This document shows, in pieces, positions 31,670 to 38,900 of a stretch of DNA of 64,000 nucleotides; positions within the stretch are counted from its first letter, which is position 1; every line of letters starts with the position of its first letter. The notes below the pieces were generated by a model, which saw nothing but the letters and a program-made list of their open reading frames with translations, had not been told where the DNA came from and did not search any database. Origin of the DNA: [Eubacterium] cellulosolvens LD2006 (lineage in GTDB: Bacteria; Bacillota; Clostridia; Lachnospirales; Lachnospiraceae); contig NZ_JHXY01000005.1 in NCBI RefSeq assembly GCF_000621585.1, positions 124,001 to 188,000 on the forward strand. The letters are read 5' to 3'. Position numbers and translations under genes: made by a program.

Positions 31670-32524
31670 TTATACAGCATGAAGGTTTTTCAGGGAAAGA
31701 TCCAGGATCGGTGCGGAATGGGTCAGCGCGCCGCTGGATACAAAGTCCACCTTGAGATCTTTGATGCGGGCGATGTTCTCTGCCGTCACATTTCCGGAGA
31801 TCTCAATCTCTGCCCTTCCTGCGATGATGTCGATTGCTTCTTTCATCGTATCGTGATCCATGTTGTCCAGCATAATAATATCCGCGCCGGCCTCCACGGC
31901 CTCGCGCACCATATCGAGATTCTCCACCTCGATCTCAATCTTTCTGACAAACGGCGCGTAGGCTTTTGCCATGAGTACAGCCTCTTTGACACCGCCGGCT
32001 GCGCCGATGTGGTTGTCCTTGAGCAGAACTCCGTCGGAGAGGTTGTAGCGGTGGTTGTTGCCCTGACCGATCCGGACTGCGTATTTCTCAAAGATCCGGT
32101 TGTTCGGTGTTGTTTTTCTCGTGTCGAGAAGGCGGATCTTCGTGCCGTCCAGAAGCTTCGCTGTCTGACGGGTAATTGTCGCGATTCCGCTCATTCTCTG
32201 AAGGTAGTTGAGGGCGGTTCTCTCTCCGGAGAGAAGGACGCGGATATCCCCGTGTACAGTCGCGAGATGCTGTCCCTTCTTCACTTCGTCTCCGTCTTTT
32301 ACTTCGAAATCCACCGTTGTCTTCTCGTCGAGAAGCTTGAACACCTGCTCGAAAACCTGCAGTCCGCAGATGATTCCGTCTTCCTTACAGATCAGATCCA
32401 CTTCACCGGCCTGCGGCTCAGGCATCACACAGTTTGTGGATACGTCCTCACTGGTGATATCCTCGCGAAGCGCTCCGAGAATCAATGGCTCAACATTCAG
32501 TTTCATGGTAATTGGATCGTACAT
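31670..32524 (-). CDS. nadC: Nicotinate-nucleotide pyrophosphorylase (quinolinate phosphoribosyltransferase)
   Basis: 284 residues. It turns quinolinate and PRPP into nicotinate mononucleotide, CO2 and pyrophosphate. Motifs: REDITSEDVSTN at the start, ERTALNYLQRMSGIAT, LLDTRKTTPNNR with catalytic basic residues, GQGNNHRYNLSDGVLLKDNH, IEIEVENLD and DIIMLDNM, ending GNVTAENI and FVSSGALTHS. The ATG at 32524 has AAAGGAAAG upstream. A 165-base spacer to nadB without a gene contains GC-rich inverted words such as GCGCGCATTGCGCG but no terminator that I trust. Confidence 0.96.
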   Translation of the reverse strand: MYDPITMKLNVEPLILGALREDITSEDVSTNCVMPEPQAGEVDLICKEDGIICGLQVFEQVFKLLDEKTTVDFEVKDGDEVKKGQHLATVHGDIRVLLSGERTALNYLQRMSGIATITRQTAKLLDGTKIRLLDTRKTTPNNRIFEKYAVRIGQGNNHRYNLSDGVLLKDNHIGAAGGVKEAVLMAKAYAPFVRKIEIEVENLDMVREAVEAGADIIMLDNMDHDTMKEAIDIIAGRAEIEISGNVTAENIARIKDLKVDFVSSGALTHSAPILDLSLKNLHAV

Positions 32525-32689
32525 TATTTTCTTTCCTTTCGGTCATCATTCTTCATTACATTTGGGTTCCTGCTCCGGGCGCGGGTGTAAAGCATCCACC
32601 CGTCGCGCATAGCTCGTCCTTTATAATCGCCGGTTGTCGCTTCGGACGTGACTTCTGCCCGTTGCGCGCATTGCGCGTATCGATTTACG

Positions 32690-34009
32690 TTACGCTGTGC
32701 GGTATTCCGCCCCCGACGGCTGTCCGTTGTTCACAACGTCGATGGCATCCTGGACGAGCTGCGTGTATCGTTTCTCCAGTACATCCACGTCGGCGTACTC
32801 CTCCAGATTGACCTTCTCTACGCAGGCATGATCTGTGTGGATGCGGTCGTAGTTTTTCTCCAGATCTTCCGCCGCCCGCTTCGCAAACACAAGGCTCTCC
32901 AGAAGGGAATTGCTGGCAAGTCTGTTCTTTCCGTGGACGCCGTTGCAGGCGGTCTCACCGACCGCGTAGAGCTGGCGCATGGACGTGCGACTCTCATGGT
33001 CAACCTTGATGCCGCCCATGAAGTAATGCTGTGCCGGGACAACCGGAATCGGCTCCGTAAACGGATCGTAGCCGTTCGCGCGGCAGTGGGCGACGATGTT
33101 CGGGAAATGGCTCTCGAGGACTTCCCGCGGGATCGGGCGAAGATCCTCCCAGACAAATTCCGTGCCGTCCTTTTCCATCTGCTTGCGGATCTCCTGCGTC
33201 AGGAGATCTCTGGGAAGGAGCTCGTTCGTGAAATGTTTTCCGTTCTTATCCAGAAGCCTTGCCCCTTCTCCTCTCACAGACTCCGAGATCAGGAAGCTTC
33301 TCTCCTCTGCCTTCTTCGTGTAGAACGTCGTCGGGTGAATCTGAATATAGTTGATATTCTCCAGGCGGATTCCGTGCTTCAATGCGACGGCCAGGCCGTC
33401 TCCGGTCAGATGGCGGAAATTTGTGGAATGCCGGTAGAGTCCGCCGATTCCTCCGGTCGCCAGGATCGTGACTCCCGCCTCGATCTTGATCAGACTTCCG
33501 TCCTTCCGGGCGGCCACGACGCCGTAACAGGTGTTGTTGTCCTCGATGAGATCGATCATCGTCGTGTACTCGAGGAACTCGATGTTTTTCCGTTTCTGAA
33601 CCTGTGCCAGCAGGTGACTGGTGATCTCTTTTCCCGTGATATCCTCGTGGTAGAGAATCCGCTTGTCCGAATGGGCGCCCTCTCTGGTAAACGCGAGCGA
33701 GCCGTCTTCCTCCTTTGCGAAATCGACGCCGTATCCGATCAGATCCCAGATCACATCCTGTGAAGAGCGGATCATGATCTCTACAGCTTTCCGGTCGTTC
33801 TCATAGTGACCGGCTTTCATCGTATCCTCAAAGTAGCTGTCATAATCCTCCGCATTCTTGAGCATACAGATCCCTCCCTGCGCCAGAAAAGAATCGTTGC
33901 TCTCCAGATCTGCTTTTGTGATGATCGTAATCTTTCTGGTCTCGGGAAGCTGCAGGGCTGCATACAGCCCGGAGCAGCCGCTTCCTATGATCAGGACATC
34001 TGTTTTCAT
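32690..34009 (-). CDS. nadB: L-aspartate oxidase, short form
   Basis: 439 residues. FAD enzyme that oxidises aspartate to iminoaspartate, the first step to quinolinate. The N-terminal FAD motif is VLIIGSGCSGLYAALQLP; catalytic-region motifs include GAHSDKRILYHEDITGKEIT, LATGGIGGLYRHSTNFRHLTGDG, HPTTFY, SESVRGEGARLLDKNG and the VGETACNGVHGKNRLASNSL stretch that closes the FAD fold. It is about 90-100 residues shorter than E. coli or B. subtilis NadB (around 530-540): the C-terminal helical domain is nearly absent. Active-site parts are intact, so it is probably functional. It is the first gene of the leftward nad operon. Confidence 0.95.
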   Translation of the reverse strand: MKTDVLIIGSGCSGLYAALQLPETRKITIITKADLESNDSFLAQGGICMLKNAEDYDSYFEDTMKAGHYENDRKAVEIMIRSSQDVIWDLIGYGVDFAKEEDGSLAFTREGAHSDKRILYHEDITGKEITSHLLAQVQKRKNIEFLEYTTMIDLIEDNNTCYGVVAARKDGSLIKIEAGVTILATGGIGGLYRHSTNFRHLTGDGLAVALKHGIRLENINYIQIHPTTFYTKKAEERSFLISESVRGEGARLLDKNGKHFTNELLPRDLLTQEIRKQMEKDGTEFVWEDLRPIPREVLESHFPNIVAHCRANGYDPFTEPIPVVPAQHYFMGGIKVDHESRTSMRQLYAVGETACNGVHGKNRLASNSLLESLVFAKRAAEDLEKNYDRIHTDHACVEKVNLEEYADVDVLEKRYTQLVQDAIDVVNNGQPSGAEYRTA

Positions 34010-34118
34010 GTTAATTCCTTCTCTCTTTATAAACGTTTATAAACGTTGTATTCGTTTCGCTGTGTCTCGCCCTCACTCCCAATTACGAAGGGATCACAGC
34101 CTTCAGGTGTTGAGTGGT

Positions 34119-34147
34119 ATTATAATCTTCTGTATAGCAGGTGTCAA
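34119..34147 (-). promoter_or_regulatory. nadB promoter
   Basis: Minus strand TTGACA (34147-34142), 17-base spacer, TATAAT (34124-34119): a consensus match. The -35 lies inside the palindrome at 34138-34155. Confidence 0.88.
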
Positions 34148-34155
34148 GACACCTG
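34138..34155. promoter_or_regulatory. Probable NiaR operator over the nadB -35
   Basis: CAGGTGTCAAGACACCTG: two 8-base arms that are perfect inverted copies with AA between. It covers the nadB -35 box. Its sequence is similar to the GACACCTGTC-like sites reported for NiaR; the assignment to NiaR is by context and family knowledge. Confidence 0.8.
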
Positions 34156-34174
34156 TAAATATAACCCGGGCAAT

Positions 34175-34186
34175 CTGTCTTGACAG
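34175..34186. promoter_or_regulatory. Probable NiaR operator over the nadA -35
   Basis: CTGTCTTGACAG: CTGTC and GACAG arms around TT, the same core as the site at 34138 with shorter arms. It contains the TTGACA -35 of nadA. The centres of the two palindromes are 34 bases apart, so two dimers could act together. Confidence 0.75.
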
Positions 34187-34208
34187 CTGTTTTTGTACTG
34201 TATATAAT
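34180..34208 (+). promoter_or_regulatory. nadA promoter
   Basis: TTGACA (34180-34185), 17-base spacer, TATAAT (34203-34208): a full consensus promoter, a mirror image of the nadB promoter. The leader is about 125 bases and contains three 25-base repeats. Confidence 0.9.
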
Positions 34209-34244
34209 GGGTACAATTTGTAACGGCGTTGGAAATACTGCCGC

Positions 34245-34319
34245 ATACGATGATGCGAAGTTATTTGAAATACGAAGGTGCGAAGATACTCGGAATACGA
34301 TGATGCTTATCGAAAACTC
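34245..34319 (+). repeat. Three 25-base direct repeats in the nadA leader
   Basis: ATACGATGATGCGAAG at 34245, ATACGAAGGTGCGAAG at 34270 and ATACGATGATGCTTA at 34295: exact 25-base steps with moderate divergence. All lie between the nadA promoter and its start codon, so they are transcribed. No gene is present in 34010-34338. Confidence 0.7.
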
Positions 34320-34338
34320 ATAGAAAAGGATAGAAATT

Positions 34339-35259
34339 ATGACAACAACCAGAGAATTACAGGATCGAATACTGGAACTCAAGAAAAAAAATGACGTGTG
34401 CATTCTCGCCCACGCCTATCAGAGTCACGATATCTGGGAGGTAGCCGATTACGTCGGCGACTCCTACGGACTGAGTGTTCAAGCCGCCCAGGCTCCGCAG
34501 AAGAGCGTTCTGATGGCCGGCGTCCGCTTCATGGCCGAGACCTGCAAGATTCTTTCCCCTCAGAAAAAAGTTCTTCTGGCCAACTCCATGGCCGGATGTC
34601 CGATGGCTCAGGAGATGGACCGGGATGCCGTCCTGAAGATGAAAGCAGAAAACCCGGGCTTTGCCACGGTTGCCTACATCAACACGACCGCCAGTCTGAA
34701 AACAGCTGTCGATGTCGTTGTCACATCTTCGTCCGCGGTGAAGATCATCCGCAACATGCCGGAGAAGGACATCCTCTTTCTTCCGGACTGCAACCTCGGC
34801 CGCTGGGTGGCTGACCAGATTCCGGAGAAAAACTTCCGCTTCTTCAACGGCGGATGCCCGACACATCTGCGCATCACCCCGCTTGAGGTGGCACAGGCCC
34901 GCGCCGCGCACCCGGGCGCCCTTGTCCTCGTTCATCCGGAGTGCCGTCCGGAGGTGACGGAGCTGTCCGATTACGCCGGAAGCACCACAGGAATCATGAA
35001 ATACGCGAAGGAGAGCGACGCGAAAGAATTCATCATCGGTACCGAGAGCAGCATCGTTCAGCATCTGCAATTCGAATGTCCGGACAAAAAGTTCTGGCTT
35101 CTCTCCAAGCAGTGTGTCTGCCACAATATGAAAATGACCACTCTCGTCGATATCTACAACGCAGTGGCCGGCATCGGAGGCGAAGAGATCTTCCTCTCCG
35201 ACGAGATCATCGCGGATTCCAGAAAACCGATCGACCGCATGATCGAGCTCGGCGGCTGA
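34339..35259 (+). CDS. nadA: Quinolinate synthase
   Basis: 306 residues. Iron-sulfur enzyme that condenses iminoaspartate with dihydroxyacetone phosphate to quinolinate. Motifs: CILAHAYQSHDIWEVADYVG, FMAETCKILSP with the first cluster Cys, YINTTASLKTAVDV, FLPDCNLGRWVADQ, LVHPECRPEV with the second Cys, GSTTGIMKYA, IGTESSIVQHLQ and LLSKQCVCHNMKMTTL with the third. Length fits the short NadA type. It is transcribed away from nadB-nadC-niaR from the shared control region. A family A repeat starts right after the stop codon. Confidence 0.97.
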   Translation: MTTTRELQDRILELKKKNDVCILAHAYQSHDIWEVADYVGDSYGLSVQAAQAPQKSVLMAGVRFMAETCKILSPQKKVLLANSMAGCPMAQEMDRDAVLKMKAENPGFATVAYINTTASLKTAVDVVVTSSSAVKIIRNMPEKDILFLPDCNLGRWVADQIPEKNFRFFNGGCPTHLRITPLEVAQARAAHPGALVLVHPECRPEVTELSDYAGSTTGIMKYAKESDAKEFIIGTESSIVQHLQFECPDKKFWLLSKQCVCHNMKMTTLVDIYNAVAGIGGEEIFLSDEIIADSRKPIDRMIELGG

Positions 35260-35262
35260 AAA

Positions 35263-35403
35263 CAAAGTCCGCAAGCGGACTTCGACTCCCCCATCCCCTC
35301 ACTCCTCCCGGTGAGCGCCGCGGACGAAAGGGCGCGCGAGTGCGCATCCTGCGGGGCGTTTTGTGTTATGGGAATTCCGGAGGAATTTCCTATAACACAA
35401 AAA
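35263..35403 (+). repeat. Family A repeat, copy 5
   Basis: AAGTCCGCAAGCGGACTT hairpin, CTCCCCCATCCC, GGTGAGCGCCGCGGACGAAA, GCGCGCGAG, GCGGGGC and the palindrome GTTTTGTGTTATGGGAATTCC...CTATAACACAA (35358-35403). It lacks the GATCGCG-AAGCGATC middle block of copies 3 and 4. It starts within four bases of the nadA stop and runs into the terminator at 35401. Confidence 0.82.
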
Positions 35404-35439
35404 GAACCACTTCCCGTCAAAGAGAAGTGGTTCTTTTTT
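35401..35439. terminator. Convergent terminator of nadA and the Sel1 gene
   Basis: AAAGAACCACTTC and GAAGTGGTTCTTT pair around a short loop, followed by a T run on the plus strand and preceded by an A run, so it can serve both converging genes. Confidence 0.85.
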
Positions 35440-35440
35440 A

Positions 35441-35707
35441 TCATCTTCTGCTTTTTCCAAGGCTCAAAAGCAGTCTCTGCGCGTCCTCGTTTCCTCTCTT
35501 CGCCGCGTAGCCTGCCCATTTTCTTGCCTTTTCCGTGCTCTTCTCACAGTCTCTCGTACCTTTTGCGTAACCCTCTGCGAGCAGAAACGCCGCTTCAACA
35601 TCTCCCCGGGCCGCCCTGTCGATCAGATCGAATTTCTCCGATTTCGGCACTTCAACCTTTACGCCCTGACTCTTCAGCTGATCAAAGAAGTTCAGCCTTG
35701 CCTGCAT
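35441..35707 (-). CDS. Small Sel1-repeat protein
   Basis: 88 residues from the ATG at 35707, which has AGGAG 5 bases upstream; an in-frame ATG at 35749 would add 14 residues but lacks a good site. It contains about one and a half Sel1/TPR-like helical repeats: DLIDRAARGDVEAAFLLAEG, then a KWAGYAAKRGNEDAQRLLL unit with the usual A-x2-G-x4-A pattern. Sel1 repeats bind other proteins. It is cytoplasmic with a basic C terminus (GKSRR). The partner is unknown. It converges on nadA and shares its terminator. Confidence 0.72.
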   Translation of the reverse strand: MQARLNFFDQLKSQGVKVEVPKSEKFDLIDRAARGDVEAAFLLAEGYAKGTRDCEKSTEKARKWAGYAAKRGNEDAQRLLLSLGKSRR

Positions 35708-35915
35708 TCTCTCTCCTGTCTCCCTGTCCATTTGTCCCACTCTTTCCATACAATCTTTTTTTACAACGGGGTTCCCTTCCCGTGCGGAAAAACTGAGAAA
35801 TCACTTTCCATTGCCCCGATCATCGGTCTCATCCATATTCCCTCAGCATTTCCTCTGCAGATCGTCCGCCAAATAACCGGACGTTCATAACAGCCATACC
35901 ACACTATAGTACAAC

Positions 35916-35953
35916 AAAAGGGCACCTGCGAAAACTGTCACAAGTGCCCAAAA
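35916..35953. terminator. Terminator of the giant surface protein gene
   Basis: GGGCAC (35920-35925) and GTGCCC (35944-35949) form the base of a longer imperfect stem; leftward it is followed by TTTTG, rightward by AAAAATC. It lies 26 bases after the stop codon of the giant gene. The remainder of 35750-35978 has a possible leftward -10 (TACTAT) near 35905 and no gene. Confidence 0.7.
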
Positions 35954-35978
35954 ATCATTCTTCCTGTTCTGTGTTTTT

Positions 35979-38900
35979 TCAGTTCCTGCCGAATCCGCGC
36001 TTCTTTATGATGAGTACCAGGAGAATCAGTCCGACTGCAACAAAGATGTACAGCTCACGCATGATTCCGGAACTGTCACCGGTCTGAACCGCGCTTCGCA
36101 GACCGATCGCCTCTCCGTTCGAATCAAATACCACAGATTGCCCGTCGCTGATTTCGATCTCGTAACCTCCATCCGGAACACTGTCCGTTCGCGGAAGTCT
36201 GGCGATGTCGACAGTCTGCTCTACCTCCTCTCTTGTCGAAGGAACCGTCGGCTTGTCACCGGTCTGCGCTCCCTCCGGAGCCGGCGTTTGATCCTGCGAT
36301 CCGCCTCCTGCCGGCGTCGGCGATGTCCCTTCGGATTTGTTTGGCTCCGGTGTCAGCGTTGTTCCGGGACGTCCTCCAGTCTTCGTCGGCGGCGTGATCT
36401 GCGCGGATTCCGAAGTCTGCGCCTCCGGTGTGGGCGACGGCGTACAGGTCACGTTCACCACTCGGTCGATGTCCTGCACGTACAGCTCCTGTCCACCGAC
36501 ACGCTTGTCCTCGACAACAAACGACACAGGCTCAGCTGTCGCATATCCCTCCGGTGTTTGCACTTCGTACAGCAGGTAGGTTCTTCCCGTCTCCATGGCT
36601 GCTGTGTCACTGCCGGAGAGAATTTTCGCCGCCTCTCCAGATGTCCAGGATACAAGAACTTTTCCGCTCTCATCCCGGATCTCGAATCCAGCTCCCGCAA
36701 GATATTTCCCAGCCGCGTCAACTTTTTTGACACTGAGCATGATCTGCGGCTCCAGCCATACGTAGGAATCGCCCTCCATAAGCAGTGCGCCGTCTTCGTC
36801 TGTCGCAAGAGTACTGTCTGTCTGGGCGGTATCTCTGAAGGCGGCATCCTCTGGCGCCGCCTTCTCCGGCGTCACCGCGACACTGCTCTGCACTGCCGTC
36901 TCTTCTCTCGCAAGAGACGTGGAGAAATAGAACGCTGACCTGGATTTTCTGTATCCGGCCGGTGCCGCCACTTCCTGGATCTTGTAATCGTATCCCGGAA
37001 TCAGCCTGTCGAATGTAATCCGCCCGTAGCTGTTTGTCTCTGCCTGTGCCACCTGCACCCAGATTCCGCCATCGGTCATGTCGTCTGTATTCCGTGTTCC
37101 GGAGTTCTCTTCTGTCTTCCCGGTTTCTCCGGTTGTTTTTGTATTTCCTACATCTCCGGCGGTCTCTTCCGTTCTGCCACCGCTTTCACTTCCGGCATCC
37201 TCCGATGCCGCGTCTGCCGCCGTTCCCGTCGAAACCTGCTGCAGCGTCTGGGGACCCTCGAGAATCGTATCCGCTCTCCGGAAGAGTCCGTAAGCAGAGC
37301 CGGCAATCGCCGTCATCTTCGGCTCCTTCTCCTCTCCGTCTGCCGTCAGTGAACGGCCGAGATAATCCTCCCGGTCAAGTTTGACCACGGAGACTGAGCC
37401 ATAGGTATACCGGTTGACAATCTGCGTGACCGTCTTCCCGTTGTTCTCTTCCACCCGGAGCGTCTTCCCGTCGCCCGGTTCCCTGGTGACCGCAGTGATC
37501 TCCGCCGCTTTTCCGGTCAGATCAACTCTGTAGATCGTTCTGTTCTCACGGAGCCGGTCATTCTCCCCGGTTTCCCTGCGCACCTCTTTCATATAGAGGA
37601 CGGTGTGCGGAAGTCCGGTGATGTTCACCGTTCCGTCCCCGCCGGTGAGAGCAACAGCCTCTGCCCCGATTTTGTTGTCCTCAAGTCCTCCCGTCCACGT
37701 CAGATCCTCCGGAATGACACAGTCCTCTTCAGAATCTTCCGTTTCTCCGGACGCCGCCGCAGGATCCGCTTGTGTTCCGCTCCCGTGACCGTCGCTTCCC
37801 TCGTGAAGATCCTCTTTTCCGGTCATCTGTGCGATCCGGTACGGAGTCTTCGCCTCCTCATCTGTGTAGAACGCAAACTGTACGCCCTGCAGTGGCAGAT
37901 ACGACGGATTGCCTTCATCCTCGTTGCCGAGAAGTACTTTTGTAAATTTCAATGAGCTGACAGGCACGTCGGATACCTTAAGCTCCTTTGTCTCGCCGTG
38001 ATACGTCGGCTCATCGACTACGCCTGACCGGAATTTTCCGGCGGCATAAAGTCTTCCGTCCAGTCTGTAACCGGAGGGAGCGGCCTTTTCCGTCACATAG
38101 TAATACTTTCCGGGGGTGAGATGTGTAAACACAGCCTCTCCATCCGCATTTGTCTGCAAGATAATCTCTTTTCCATCCGCATCCAGAGATGCCGTCAATC
38201 TGCTGTCGTCTGCCGTCACTGTTCCCGCCCGGATTTCGTCCGTCAGATCCTCCCGGCTCTCGTAAAGCTGATACTTCGCGTCGCGCACCGGCGTTCCGAA
38301 GCACCTGTCCGTCTTTGTCAGCAAGATCCGGTTGTCCTGCTGCGGGTTCGTGATGACAATCGTAAAATCGCAGAGCCTTGTTTTTTCGTCCTGCCCGTCC
38401 TCGCTCTCGTCTGCTCCCGACGAACTTCCGGCTTGCTGTCCGTTCTCTGTCTTCACGCTCTGTTCCACTCTCGCGACGAGCGACGCGCCCTCTCTCTCTT
38501 CGCCCTCGGCGTCGGTAACCGTCACTTCTCTTGCCGGCCGGTTGTCCCCGTCCAGAAGCTGTACCGTTCCGTAATCGTCCATAATCATGAACCGGATCGG
38601 AGCAATCAGCATATAGCCCTCCGGTGCTTCCACCTCTTCGATCTGATAGGCGTATCCCTGAATCAGGCCGACCTGCTGACGCTCCCAGAGGATTTTTCCG
38701 CTGTCTCTATCTGTCGAAAGATTCTGCGTCGTGCTGACCGTCGGATTCAGATCCTTGTCCAGAAGCCGGATGCGGAAGAGTGCTCCTCCCTGTGCTTCTG
38801 TCCCGGATTCTTTTGAGGCCTGATTCGCAAAGATCTGTGCCCTCTTGCTGATGGTGAGCGTATTCGCGTAATCCTGAACCGTAATAAACGTGTAGATCGC

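Noticed and set aside
32525-32689. A remnant of the missing NadB C-terminal domain or a small gene between nadC and nadB
   Set aside because: No frame here gives residues resembling NadB and none has a start with a ribosome binding site.
34245-34319. The nadA leader repeats as a CRISPR array
   Set aside because: The period is 25 bases with no separate spacers; the units are diverged and only three. No cas genes are near.
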